Of a stretch of DNA of 64,000 nt, positions 53,374 to 62,703 are shown one piece after another. The DNA lies in NCBI RefSeq assembly GCF_001580545.1, contig NZ_LRBG01000022.1, positions 496,001 through 560,000 of the forward strand, read 5' to 3'. A model generated the notes under the pieces. That model saw only the letters and a program-made list of their open reading frames with translations, did not search any database and had not been told where the DNA came from. Numbering within the stretch: position 1 is the first letter of the stretch; the number at the start of each line of letters is the position of its first letter. The stretch comes from Paraburkholderia monticola. GTDB taxonomy: Bacteria; Pseudomonadota; Gammaproteobacteria; Burkholderiales; Burkholderiaceae. Both the position numbers and the translations under genes were made by a program.

Positions 53374-54303
53374 TCACGCTGCCGCGTTGCGCGCTCTGCC
53401 GGCCGTCAGCGACATGATCAAATCGAGAAACGCGCGCACCTTGGCCGGCGGATGATGCCGCGACGGATACAGCGCATGCAGCGGGTACACCTCATCGCCC
53501 CAATCCGGAAAGAGTTCGATGAGCTTGCCGCTCGCGAGCAGCGACTCCGCGCCGAGCGCCAGAATCTGCGCGATTCCCTGGCCGGCGATACACACGCCAT
53601 GCAGCGTGCTGACGTCGTTGACGGTCAGCCGCCCTTGCGGTGTCACCGCGAGCTTCTTGCGGCCGCGATGGAATTGCCAGTTGAACGGATAGCCGGTGAG
53701 CGGATCGCGAAACTTGATACAGGTATGGCGGCCGTCTTCGAGTTCGCCGGGGTTCGCCGGCTTGCCATGCTTCTTCAGATACGACGGCGCGGCCACCGTG
53801 AGGATGCGAGTATCGAGCAGCTTGCGGGCCACGAGCGTCGTCGCGGGCGGGTCGCCGAAGCGGATCGCGACATCGAAGCCGTCCGCGACCATATCGCCCA
53901 GCTGGTCGCGCGTGACCAGTTCGAGCTGCAGGTCGGGATGTTTGTCGATGAACTCGCCAAGACGCGGCCCGAGCACGAGCCGTGAAAAGAACGGGTCCAT
54001 ATTCACACGCAGACGCCCGCGCACCGCGGTCGTGCCCTGCGCGGCGGAGGCCGCCGCTTCTTCCAGCCCGCCCAGCAACGGCACGATCTGCTCGTAGAAG
54101 CGCCGGCCTTCGTCGGTCAGCGTGACCGAGCGTGTGGTGCGCTCGAACAGGCGAATGCCGAGGCGCGCTTCGAGCCGGGCCACCGAGCGGCTCACGCCCG
54201 ATTGCGACATGTCGAGCGCGACGCCTGCGGCCGCGAAACTGCCGCAATCGACAATCGCCGTCAGCACGCCCATGCCGTTCAGCATGCGCTCGTCAAATGG
54301 CAT
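53374..54303 (-). CDS. LysR-family transcriptional regulator
   Basis: The product is 309 aa. The helix-turn-helix (about residues 15-65, AAAGVALDMSQSGVSRSVARL) and the LysR effector domain with FDVAIRFGDPP (about 143-153) are complete. It resembles the AaeR/PecT-like LysR branch. The next genes upstream and downstream are not divergent partners, so the target is unknown. Confidence 0.88.
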   Translation of the reverse strand: MPFDERMLNGMGVLTAIVDCGSFAAAGVALDMSQSGVSRSVARLEARLGIRLFERTTRSVTLTDEGRRFYEQIVPLLGGLEEAAASAAQGTTAVRGRLRVNMDPFFSRLVLGPRLGEFIDKHPDLQLELVTRDQLGDMVADGFDVAIRFGDPPATTLVARKLLDTRILTVAAPSYLKKHGKPANPGELEDGRHTCIKFRDPLTGYPFNWQFHRGRKKLAVTPQGRLTVNDVSTLHGVCIAGQGIAQILALGAESLLASGKLIELFPDWGDEVYPLHALYPSRHHPPAKVRAFLDLIMSLTAGRARNAAA

Positions 54304-54505
54304 CTCGGGTTCCTTGCCTGGTAGCCGTGGATGCCCGTCATGCTAACGCGAAAGTTCGGTCGAATTCAGGCGCCGATGTACGAATGTGACACCCGTCGCG
54401 CGCAATAGATGAACCGATGGCATCAGCGCCGGTACAGTCATGCCGCAATGTCAAGGGTGCTTCAAGGGCGTGAGGCGTGTGAAGTGTGATGAAACACGAC
54501 GCATC

Positions 54506-55972
54506 TCAGCGTCCCGCGCTGGGCGCGGCCTGCCCGCGAATTACGCGCGTGCCCGACGGGTCGTCGAGATGGCGGAAGACCCACGCGGACACCAGCGTGA
54601 TCACGCCGACACACACGAACGCGAGCCTGAAGCCGAGTTCCGCCGAGCCCCACTGCGCCGCGAACAGATTCACGAGGCCGCCGCCGATCGACACACCGAG
54701 CCCGATCGCGAGCATCTGCACCATGGAGAACAGGCTGTTGCCGCTGCCCGCGTCTTCGTGCGACAGGTCTTTCAGCGTGACGCTGTTCATCGCCGCGAAC
54801 TGCATCGAGTTGGCCGCGCCGAACACGGCGAGAACCGCGATTTCGATCACGAGCGGCGTGCCGCGCGAGATCAGCGAGAACGCAACGATTGCCGAGCCGA
54901 CGATGATCGTGTTGACGAGCAGGAACGTGTCGTAACCGTAGCGGCGCACGAGCGGTGCGATCCAGCGTTTCGCGAGCGTGCCGGCGAGCGCCGCGGGCAG
55001 CATCATCAGACCGGAGTGCAGCGGCGAATAGCCGAGCTGCAACTGCAGCAGCAGCGGCACGAGGAACGGCACCGCGCTCGAACCGACCCGGCACACGAGG
55101 TTGCCGATCAAGCCGACGCTGAAGTTCGGCTCGCCGAACAACGACAGCTTGAACAGCGGATCGCGGCGGCTTCTCGCGTACGGAATGTAGGTGAGCGCGC
55201 TCGCGACGGCCAGCGCGAACAGCCCCGCCGACCACGCCGCGCGATGCGAGGGGACCGGTGCGTCGATCGCGAGCGAGAACGCGATCATGCACAGCGACAG
55301 CAGCGTGCAGCCGATGAAATCGAACGGCGGCGCCTGCGCTTCGTCATGCGACGGCAAGAAGCGGTACACCGCATACAGACCGACCGTGCCGATCGGCACG
55401 TTGATCAGAAAGATCCAGTGCCAGGTGATGGCCTGCACGAACCAGCCGCCGAGCGTCGGGCCGGCGATCGGCCCGAGCTGGCCCGCGATCGAGATGAACG
55501 CGAGCGCCGAGACGTACTGTTCGCCGGACACGCTGCGCAGCACCGCGAGCCGTCCGATCGGCAGCAGCATCGAGCCGCCGAGGCCTTGCAGCACGCGTGC
55601 CATCACCAGTTGGCCGAGCGTGTGCGCACTCGCGCAGCAGATCGAACCGAGCACGAACACGAGGATGGCGGCGAAATAGACGCGGCGGGTGCCGAAGCGG
55701 TCGGCGAGCCAGCCGGAGGCGGGCGTGAGCATCGCCATCGTCAGCGTGTAGGCGACGACGATCGGTTGCGTCGCGAGCGGTGCGACGTGCAGGCTGTTGG
55801 CGATCGACGGCAGCGCGGTGTTGACGATCGTCGTGTCGAGCGACTGCATGAAGAAGCCGGCAGCGACGATCCACAGTAGGGCGGTGTGGGAGGAATCCTT
55901 GGTCATGTTTTCGACAGCGGGCGCGGTGGCGGCAAAGCGTCGCCCACGCAGGGTCAGGCGGAATTCCGTCAT
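54506..55972 (-). CDS. mdtD: MdtD-like MFS multidrug exporter (DHA2, 14 helices)
   Basis: The product is 488 aa. The start LWIVAAGFFMQSLDTTIVNT and motif ASGWLADRFGTRRVYFAA are close to E. coli MdtD, and the DHA2 pattern of 14 helices fits. In E. coli mdtD lies in the mdtABC-baeSR operon, but here it is alone. ATG 55972 has GAGGA upstream and is preferred; ATG 55906 is an alternative closer to the first helix. It is divergent from a LysR gene with a shared palindrome. Confidence 0.85.
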   Translation of the reverse strand: MTEFRLTLRGRRFAATAPAVENMTKDSSHTALLWIVAAGFFMQSLDTTIVNTALPSIANSLHVAPLATQPIVVAYTLTMAMLTPASGWLADRFGTRRVYFAAILVFVLGSICCASAHTLGQLVMARVLQGLGGSMLLPIGRLAVLRSVSGEQYVSALAFISIAGQLGPIAGPTLGGWFVQAITWHWIFLINVPIGTVGLYAVYRFLPSHDEAQAPPFDFIGCTLLSLCMIAFSLAIDAPVPSHRAAWSAGLFALAVASALTYIPYARSRRDPLFKLSLFGEPNFSVGLIGNLVCRVGSSAVPFLVPLLLQLQLGYSPLHSGLMMLPAALAGTLAKRWIAPLVRRYGYDTFLLVNTIIVGSAIVAFSLISRGTPLVIEIAVLAVFGAANSMQFAAMNSVTLKDLSHEDAGSGNSLFSMVQMLAIGLGVSIGGGLVNLFAAQWGSAELGFRLAFVCVGVITLVSAWVFRHLDDPSGTRVIRGQAAPSAGR

Positions 55973-56020
55973 CTTATTGACATCCTCGTCAATCGGGAAC
56001 CCCACTAGGCTCGCTGACTG

Positions 56021-56039
56021 TTATCGACATTGCCGATAA
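56021..56039. promoter_or_regulatory. LysR-type binding box between mdtD and its divergent regulator
   Basis: TTATCG (56021-56026) and CGATAA (56034-56039) form an inverted repeat with a 7-nt spacer, and the outer T and A fit the T-N11-A LysR pattern. It sits 19 nt before the LysR start and upstream of mdtD, the right place for joint control. Confidence 0.6.
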
Positions 56040-56057
56040 GCAGCGCGACAATCACGC

Positions 56058-56918
56058 ATGCTCAATCCGATCTGGCTCAAGACCTTCTCGACCGTCGCGG
56101 CCTGCCACAGCTTCACCGAAGCGGGGCGGCGGCTCGACCTGACGCAGTCGAGCGTCAGCGAACATATCCGGCGCCTCGAACAGAGCGTGGGCCGGCGCCT
56201 GTTCGTGCGCGACACCCATTCACTCGCGATGACCCCCGATGGCGAAGCGATGCTCGCGCACGCGAGCGTGATCCTGCAGGCGCTGTCGCGCGCGGAATCG
56301 CAGTTCCGGGCGCCGCGTCTAAAGGGGCGCGTGCGGCTCGGCTCGTCGGACGACATCGCGCTCGGGCCGCTGCCCACCGTGCTCGCGGCATTTCGCAACG
56401 CGCATCCCGACGTCGAGCTCGAAATCACGATCGGCATGACGGGCAGGCTCTATGAACTGCTCGAAGCGGGTTCGATCGATCTGCTGGTCGGCAAGCGCCG
56501 GCTCGGTGACCGGCGCGGGGTGCCGCTTTTCACCGGCCGGCTCGAATGGCTCGCGCGCACCGGCACGCTCGTCGATCTGAGCCAGCCGCTGCCGCTGATT
56601 CTCGTCGCCGAGCCGAGCGTGACGCGCGCGGTCGTGCTCGACGCTCTCGCCGAAGTCGGCGCTAGCTGGCAGATCGTCTGCACGAGCAGCAGTCATTCCG
56701 GCTGTATCGCGGCGGCCCGTGGCGGACTCGGCATCACCGTGCGTCCGCAGTATCTGGCCGCGCGGGGGCTCGCGGCGCCGCTGAATGCGGCTGGCCTGCC
56801 GACGTTGCCGTCGGTGGAATTCATCGCGCTCGCGGCGAAACGCCTGAGCCGCCCCGCGGGCACGCTGCTGCAACTGCTGCATGACAGCGACCTGCGCGGC
56901 TCGTGGATCGGCGAGTGA
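56058..56918 (+). CDS. LysR-family regulator divergent from mdtD
   Basis: The product is 286 aa. The helix-turn-helix (residues 1-60, TEAGRRLDLTQSSVSEHI) and a shortened effector domain (the usual length is near 300) resemble MetR-like or LrhA-type regulators. It probably controls the divergent exporter. The C-terminus is rich in Ala and Leu. Confidence 0.87.
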   Translation: MLNPIWLKTFSTVAACHSFTEAGRRLDLTQSSVSEHIRRLEQSVGRRLFVRDTHSLAMTPDGEAMLAHASVILQALSRAESQFRAPRLKGRVRLGSSDDIALGPLPTVLAAFRNAHPDVELEITIGMTGRLYELLEAGSIDLLVGKRRLGDRRGVPLFTGRLEWLARTGTLVDLSQPLPLILVAEPSVTRAVVLDALAEVGASWQIVCTSSSHSGCIAAARGGLGITVRPQYLAARGLAAPLNAAGLPTLPSVEFIALAAKRLSRPAGTLLQLLHDSDLRGSWIGE

Positions 56919-56947
56919 GGCGCCGCCGCTGAGGCTGATGCTGAGGC

Positions 56948-57385
56948 TCAGGCCGGCATCTTCCGGAACGAGATCGCGAAGCGGTTCCAGGCATTGATCG
57001 CCGAGACGAGCAGCGTCAGGTCGACCAGTTCCTCGTCGCTGAAATGCGGCCGCACGGCCTGCCATACCGCGTCGGGCACATGCTCGTGCGACACCAGCGT
57101 CACCGCTTCGGTCCACTCGAGCGCCGCACGCTCGCGGTCCGTGAAGAACGGCGTTTCGCGCCACACGACGACGGTCGCGAGACGCCGCTCGGTTTCGCCG
57201 CCTTTGCGCGCGTCGCTCGTGTGCATGTCGACGCAATACGCGCAGCCGTTGATCTGGGAGGCGCGCAGCCGCACGAGTTCGGTCAGCGATTTTTCGAGTG
57301 CGGACTTGCCGATGCGTTCTTCGACGGCGAGCAGCGCCTTGATCGCGGCGGGGTTGGCTTTGTAGAAGTCGAGACGTTGTTCCAT
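56948..57385 (-). CDS. Carboxymuconolactone decarboxylase/AhpD-like protein
   Basis: The product is 145 aa. The CAYC motif (Cys48, Cys51) with His55 is the thiol-peroxidase active site of the AhpD-like branch. The sequence around it (LRASQINGCAYCVDMH) is canonical. It likely reduces peroxides or acts as a redox partner. It lies convergently after the LysR gene. Confidence 0.88.
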   Translation of the reverse strand: MEQRLDFYKANPAAIKALLAVEERIGKSALEKSLTELVRLRASQINGCAYCVDMHTSDARKGGETERRLATVVVWRETPFFTDRERAALEWTEAVTLVSHEHVPDAVWQAVRPHFSDEELVDLTLLVSAINAWNRFAISFRKMPA

Positions 57386-57629
57386 GATGGGCTCCAGGAG
57401 GTGGGTGGGACGATGTAGTGCAACGGACAGGTGTTAGATTAGTCCGGGAAATGGATTGTAAAAATGGCCGGTTTCGAAAATTTTCAGGTGACCACTTTCA
57501 GGCGCTGAACGTGCCTGCCGAGCATCCTTACCGACGACGATGGCATCGTTGCCGCGTGCGGGCCGATTCGGTATGGTGGGCTATCGATTCTTCCCTCGCG
57601 CCACGCATCGTGAACCGGAGACCCGCCCC

Positions 57630-58688
57630 ATGACCCTCGCCGCCGACCCGTCCGAACCTCCGAACCCGCCGATCCGCACCGATGTCCTGATCGTCGGCGC
57701 CGGCCCCGTGGGGTTATTCGCGGCGTTCGAAGCCGGCGTGATCGGCCTCAGCTGTCAGATCGTCGACATCCTGGGGCGGGTCGGTGGCCAGTGCATCGAG
57801 CTGTATCCGGACAAGCCGATCTACGATATTCCCGCCATCGTGTCGTGCACGTCGCGCGAACTGGTCGAGCGGCTGCTCGCGCAGTGCAAGCCGTTCGATG
57901 CGCCGATTCATCTGGAACAACGCGTCGACACGGTCGAGCAGCGTGAAGACGGACGCTGGACCGTGCGCACGCAGCGCGGCCTCGTGTTCGATGCCGCGGC
58001 GATCCTGCTCGCCGCCGGCAACGGCGCGTTCGTACCGCAAAAGCTCCCGCTCGCCGAAGCCGGGCCGCTCGAAAAGCGCCACGTGCACTACAGCGTGCCG
58101 CGTCTCGCGGATTTCGCCGACGCAAACGTGGTCGTCGCGGGCGGCGGCGATTCGGCGCTCGATTGGGCGCTGGCATTACGCAAGGTCGCGCGGCGCGTGA
58201 CGCTCGTGCATCGGCGCGCCGGCTTCAGTGCGGCCGATTCGAGCGTCGAGCAGATGCGGCGCGCGGTCGACGCGGGCGAGATGGACTTCGTCATCGGCGG
58301 GATCGCGGCGCTGAATGTGGAAGACGGCGGGCTGCGTTCGCTGACGCTGCGGCAGATCGATGGCGAGCGGCAACTCGAGGCCGATCATCTGATCGCGCTG
58401 TACGGACTCGTCGCCGATCTCGGCCCGATCGCGCAGTGGGGACTGACGATTCATGGCGGCCGCGTCGACGTCGATACATCGAACTACGAAAGCTCGCGGC
58501 CGGGCATCTTCGCCGTCGGCGATATCGCGAACTATCCGAACAAGCAGAAGCTGATCCTGTCGGGCTTTCACGAAGCGTCGCTCGCTTTGCGCAAGGCGTA
58601 CGCCTACGCGTATCCCGACAAAAAACGCGTGCACGTTCATTCGAGCTACGACACGAAGCTCGCGGAAAAGATCGGCGCGGCCGGTTGA
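57630..58688 (+). CDS. Ferredoxin-NADP reductase, thioredoxin-reductase-like type
   Basis: The product is 352 aa. The FAD-binding motif IVGAGPVGLFAAFEAG starts near residue 20 and the NADP motif GGGDSALDWAL near 170. No CxxC redox centre is present, so this is the FNR type 2 family rather than a thioredoxin reductase. ATG 57630 has GGAG 10 nt upstream, and the open frame before it lacks similarity. A hairpin with an 11-bp stem (58712-58722/58741-58751) follows. Confidence 0.9.
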   Translation: MTLAADPSEPPNPPIRTDVLIVGAGPVGLFAAFEAGVIGLSCQIVDILGRVGGQCIELYPDKPIYDIPAIVSCTSRELVERLLAQCKPFDAPIHLEQRVDTVEQREDGRWTVRTQRGLVFDAAAILLAAGNGAFVPQKLPLAEAGPLEKRHVHYSVPRLADFADANVVVAGGGDSALDWALALRKVARRVTLVHRRAGFSAADSSVEQMRRAVDAGEMDFVIGGIAALNVEDGGLRSLTLRQIDGERQLEADHLIALYGLVADLGPIAQWGLTIHGGRVDVDTSNYESSRPGIFAVGDIANYPNKQKLILSGFHEASLALRKAYAYAYPDKKRVHVHSSYDTKLAEKIGAAG

Positions 58689-58711
58689 CGGGCGCGCAAG
58701 CAGAGCAGGGG

Positions 58712-58751
58712 CTTCGCCTCGCAGGGCGTGCGAATGCATGGCGAGGCGAAG
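58712..58751. other. Hairpin after the FNR gene
   Basis: CTTCGCCTCGC (58712-58722) and GCGAGGCGAAG (58741-58751) pair over 11 bp with an 18-nt loop. No T-run follows, so termination is uncertain. Confidence 0.45.
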
Positions 58752-58826
58752 TCGGGCCGGCCTTTACCTTTAGCGTGATGCCACTACCTGCTCATTAGGA
58801 CCTGCCCGGGTTCGTCGCCGCACGCG

Positions 58827-59087
58827 CTATTTTCCCTGCGGCTCACTCGCGGCGGCCGCGGCGCTCGCCGCCTTGTCCTTCTTTTTGGCCTCATGATGGC
58901 CGACCGCGCAGCCTGCCGCCGCGCCCGCTACCCCATGATTTCCGACCACGTGGCCGCCCACGCCGCCCACGACCGCACCCTTGGTGCAGCCCTCGGCCTG
59001 CGCGGCGGTAGACGGGAAGCTCACCGCCGCGGCGAGCGCGAGCGGCGTCGCGAAGCTGATGGCGAAAGTCTTGAATAACTTTTTCAA
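58827..59087 (-). CDS. Small exported Gly-rich protein
   Basis: The product is 86 aa. A signal peptide (residues 1-31, ending AAQAEG) leads to a Gly/Ala/Val-rich segment with two Cys and alternating small residues (about 34-64), which could form a glycine-zipper-like membrane helix. The tail is Lys/Ala-rich. The start is TTG 59087 with AGGAGTGACAA as ribosome binding site, because this frame gives the signal peptide. Function is unknown. Confidence 0.62.
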   Translation of the reverse strand: MKKLFKTFAISFATPLALAAAVSFPSTAAQAEGCTKGAVVGGVGGHVVGNHGVAGAAAGCAVGHHEAKKKDKAASAAAAASEPQGK

Positions 59088-59341
59088 TTGTCACTCCTGT
59101 TTTTGCTAACGGATGGCCAGAAAGGAAGCCGCAACCGCCACGCGGCGACGTTCTCCCTGATTACCCGCTAGCAATCGAGGGGCCCGTCGTTATAAGCTCT
59201 GCGCCAGAAGAGCCGGCGCGCCAGCGTGCATTGCGACGCATTCCGGCCCGTGCGTGGACCGCGCCAACGCTTGCGCGAAGACTCTGTCGCCGGCCAGGCG
59301 CGAGGTTTGCTTAAAACCACAATTCCCATTTCGTGCCCGCC

Positions 59342-61315
59342 ATGACCCAGCTCGATGCTTCTTCTTTCCGCGACCACGGTGAGCCCGCCCGCGTGCAGGC
59401 CGAGGCTGCGCCGTCAGCGCCCCTCGGCGTCGATTATTCCTCGCTCGTGCAGGCGATCTCGGACTACGCGATCTTCCTGCTCGACGCGACCGGACACATC
59501 GCCAGCTGGAACGTCGGCGCGCAAAAGCTGAAGGGCTACACGGAAAGCGAGATCGTCGGCCAGCACTTCTCGCGCTTCTATACCGAGGAGGCGGTCGCGC
59601 GCGGCTGGCCGACCTACGAACTGGAACAGGCGGCGCTGACGGGCCGCTTCGAGGATGAAGGCTGGCGCGTGCGCAAGGACGGCACGACGTTCTGGGCGAA
59701 CGTCGTGATCACGGCGGTCCGCAACGAAGCGGGCACGCTCACGGGCTTCGCGAAGATCACGCGCGATCTGACCGCGCAGCGCGAATATCTCGAAGCGTTG
59801 CGGCAAAGCGAGGAGCGCTTCCGCTTGCTCGTCGACAACGTGAAGGACTACGCGATCTTCATGCTCGATCCGCAAGGCTTCGTCGTCAGCTGGAACTCGG
59901 GCGCCGCGCGCATCAAGGGCTATACGCACGACGAAATCGTCGGCAGGCATTTCTCGCTGTTCTATGTGCCGGAGGAAGCCGCGGCCGGCAAGCCCGCGCG
60001 CGAGCTCGCCATTGCGCGGCAGATCGGCGCGGTCGAAGACGAAGGCTGGCGGGTACGCAAGGACGGCTCGACGTTCTGGGCGAACGTGGTGATCACTGCC
60101 GTGTACGACGAAGCGCGCCGGCTGCGCGGCTTCGCGAAGGTCACACGCGATCTGACCGAGCGGCGTCAGCACGAGGAGCTCGAACGCTCGAGCGAGCGCA
60201 TGCGTGAGTTTCTCGCGACGCTCGCGCACGAACTGCGCAATCCGCTCGCGCCGGTGCGCAACGCGGTCGGCACGATGCAGATGGAAACCAATCTGAGCCC
60301 GACGCTCGCTCAGGCGCGCGATCTGATCGACCGCCAGGTCACACACCTGACGCGGCTCGTCGACGATCTGCTCGATATCGGCCGCATCATGTCCGACAAG
60401 GTCGAGCTGCGCATCGCGCGCGTCGATCTCGCCGAACTGATCGCGCGCGCGATCGAAGCGGCGCGTCCGTTCACCGATTCGCGCGAGCAGCGCGTGGTCG
60501 CTCATGTGCCCGACGAATCGGTGGTGATTCGCGGCGACATGACCCGGCTCGTACAGGTGCTGCAAAACCTGGTGCACAACGCGTCGAAGTTTTCACCGAA
60601 CGGCAGCGTGATCGACGTGCAGGGCCGTGTCGACTTTCGCATGGCGGTGCTCGAAGTGCGCGACGCCGGCTGCGGCATTCCGGTGCGCTCGCTCGACAAG
60701 ATCTTCGAGCTGTTCGTGCAGGAAAAGGACGGCCCGAGCGGCGGCGAGGGCGGCCTCGGAATCGGCCTTACGCTGTGCAAGTCGCTCGTCGAAATGCATG
60801 GCGGCAGCATCGTCGCGAGCAGTGAAGGGGTTGGGCTCGGCAGCACGTTCACGCTGAGTCTGCCGCTCGCGCCCGCGCAGCCCGATGCCACGCAGGCCAG
60901 CACGATCACCGCCGCCCCCGACGTGCAGCCGCTGCGGATTCTGCTCGTCGACGACAATCACGATTCGGCCGACAGCCTCGCGATGCTGCTCGAACTGAAG
61001 GGCCACGAGGTGCGTATCGCCTACGAAGGCGAGCAGGCGGTGCAGATCGCGCCGCGCTTCGCGCCGCATCTCGCGCTGATCGACATCGCGATGCCGAAGA
61101 TGGATGGCTACGCGACGCTCGCGGCGATGCGCCCGCTGCCCGAGATGTCCCGCACGATGTACGCGGCGATGACGGGCTTCGGTCATGCGAGCGATCTCGA
61201 TCGCACGCGCGAGGCGGGGTTTCATGCGCACCTCGTGAAGCCGGTCGAGATGGCGGTCCTCGATGCGTTGCTCGCCAAGGCCGATGGGCGCCTCAGCGCA
61301 AGCGGGGGGACGTAG
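59342..61315 (+). CDS. Hybrid sensor histidine kinase (PAS-PAS-HisKA-HATPase-REC)
   Basis: The product is 657 aa with no transmembrane segment, so it is probably cytosolic. Two tandem PAS domains (about residues 37-150 and 160-275) are near duplicates: both contain EDEGWRVRKDG followed by TFWANVVITAV. The HisKA helix has His296 in LAHELRNPLAP, an HATPase domain follows with GLGIGLTLCKSLVEMHGG, and a C-terminal receiver has Asp581 in LIDIAMPKMDGY. The start is ATG 59342 (GTG 59333 is in frame). The PAS ligand is unknown. Confidence 0.92.
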   Translation: MTQLDASSFRDHGEPARVQAEAAPSAPLGVDYSSLVQAISDYAIFLLDATGHIASWNVGAQKLKGYTESEIVGQHFSRFYTEEAVARGWPTYELEQAALTGRFEDEGWRVRKDGTTFWANVVITAVRNEAGTLTGFAKITRDLTAQREYLEALRQSEERFRLLVDNVKDYAIFMLDPQGFVVSWNSGAARIKGYTHDEIVGRHFSLFYVPEEAAAGKPARELAIARQIGAVEDEGWRVRKDGSTFWANVVITAVYDEARRLRGFAKVTRDLTERRQHEELERSSERMREFLATLAHELRNPLAPVRNAVGTMQMETNLSPTLAQARDLIDRQVTHLTRLVDDLLDIGRIMSDKVELRIARVDLAELIARAIEAARPFTDSREQRVVAHVPDESVVIRGDMTRLVQVLQNLVHNASKFSPNGSVIDVQGRVDFRMAVLEVRDAGCGIPVRSLDKIFELFVQEKDGPSGGEGGLGIGLTLCKSLVEMHGGSIVASSEGVGLGSTFTLSLPLAPAQPDATQASTITAAPDVQPLRILLVDDNHDSADSLAMLLELKGHEVRIAYEGEQAVQIAPRFAPHLALIDIAMPKMDGYATLAAMRPLPEMSRTMYAAMTGFGHASDLDRTREAGFHAHLVKPVEMAVLDALLAKADGRLSASGGT

Positions 61316-61436
61316 CCGCTGTTTCGCTGCGCGTCGGGCCTCGTCAGGCGGGGCACGGTGCTTGCTGTAACCCTGCATGGGTTCAGGTCCGTCGCCGCTC
61401 GGCGGCTCGTGGATCGAACCGTCGCAGGGAGGCACG

Positions 61437-62669
61437 ATGCTCGACACAGGCGACCACGCGGCCAGTTTCAAGGCCCAGTCACGGCAAGGTTCGGACGACA
61501 CAGCTCGCCGCGCACGAGGCGCGAGCGAGCGCACGCGGCAGCCCGGCAACCCCGCTCAATCGCTCGACGATTTCCTGCGCGACGTGCGCTTCGATGCCAA
61601 CGATCCGCTCGCGCTCGGTGCGCTGCTCGCGAAGCTGATCGAGCGCGGCTTCGATCGCCCGCCGAGCTTGCCGTTGCCGGGGCGCGGCGAGACGCTGGTG
61701 CGCTGGCGCGCACTGGCGGCCGTTGCCGCGACCGACCTCGGTCTCGTCAAACTGTTCGAAGGCCATACCGATGCGCTCGCGATTCTCGCCGAGCTCGATG
61801 GCCCCGTGCCGCCCATGGCAAGCCGCTGGGGCGTGTGGGCCGCCGAGGCACCGGACGCGCGCGTGAGTGCCGCGAGTGCCGCGAGTGCCGCGAGTGCCGC
61901 GGGTGGCATCAACCAGGGAATCCGAAACGTCTCCGCCGAAGGCGCTCAGCTGCGCCTGTCCGGCACCAAGGCGTGGTGCTCCGGCGCGCGAACGCTGACC
62001 CATGCGCTCGTGACCGCATGGCGCGATGACGAGCCCGTGCTCGCGGCCGTCGCAATGAACCAGCGCTCGATCTCGATCGATGAATCGAAGTGGCAGGCCG
62101 TCGGCATGCGGGCGACCGCGAGCGCGGACGTCACGTTTGACGACACGGCGGCGACGCTCGTCGGCGCACCGCAGGCGTATCTGCTCCGCGCGGGCTTCTG
62201 GCATGGCGGCGCCGGTATCGCCGCGTGCTGGTACGGTGCGGCCGCGCAGATCGGCCGCACGCTGCGCGACGCCTGCGCTCAGCGCGCCGATGCGCATCGC
62301 CTCGCGCATCTCGGTGCGACGGATGTCGCCTTGCAGGCCGCCGCCGCGGTGCTGCGCGAGAGCGCCACGTGGATCGACGCGAACCCATCGGCGGACGCGC
62401 AGCGAGTCGCATTGCGCGCGCGGCTTGTCGTCGAGCAGGCCGCCAGCGCCGTGATCGATCACGCAACGCGCGCGCTCGGTGCGGGCCCGTTGTGCCGCAA
62501 CGCGCGCTTCGCACGCGCGCTCGCCGATCTGCCTGTGTTTCTGCGGCAAAGCCACGCCGAGCGCGATCTCGCCGCGCTCGGCGAGCGGCTTGCCACAGCC
62601 GGTGAGACGACTGCCGCGTTTCTATCGCCGCACGCGTCCACGCATCCCGATCCGCCGTGGGCGCTATGA
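61437..62669 (+). CDS. Acyl-CoA dehydrogenase-like protein (divergent)
   Basis: The product is 410 aa. The ACAD fold shows in LSGTKAWCSGARTLTHALV (about residues 178-196) and in the C-terminal helical half with VIDHATRALGAGPLCRNARFAR. The N-terminal part is more divergent than in the fatty-acid enzymes, and the catalytic Glu is not obvious. A Ser/Ala repeat insertion (about residues 143-156) comes from a 9-nt tandem repeat. ATG 61437 has GGGAGG upstream. It heads the methyltransferase and glycosyltransferase operon. Confidence 0.75.
   Translation: MLDTGDHAASFKAQSRQGSDDTARRARGASERTRQPGNPAQSLDDFLRDVRFDANDPLALGALLAKLIERGFDRPPSLPLPGRGETLVRWRALAAVAATDLGLVKLFEGHTDALAILAELDGPVPPMASRWGVWAAEAPDARVSAASAASAASAAGGINQGIRNVSAEGAQLRLSGTKAWCSGARTLTHALVTAWRDDEPVLAAVAMNQRSISIDESKWQAVGMRATASADVTFDDTAATLVGAPQAYLLRAGFWHGGAGIAACWYGAAAQIGRTLRDACAQRADAHRLAHLGATDVALQAAAAVLRESATWIDANPSADAQRVALRARLVVEQAASAVIDHATRALGAGPLCRNARFARALADLPVFLRQSHAERDLAALGERLATAGETTAAFLSPHASTHPDPPWAL
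61869..61904. repeat. 9-nt tandem repeat GCCGCGAGT (3 perfect + 1 variant copy)
   Basis: Three perfect units (61869-61895) and a fourth with one change (61896-61904) encode Ala-Ala-Ser repeats in a surface loop of the acyl-CoA dehydrogenase-like protein. Copy changes would keep the frame. Confidence 0.9.
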
Positions 62670-62703
62670 CGCCTTCTTCCCCAGCCTTCGGAGGATCGCT
62701 GAT

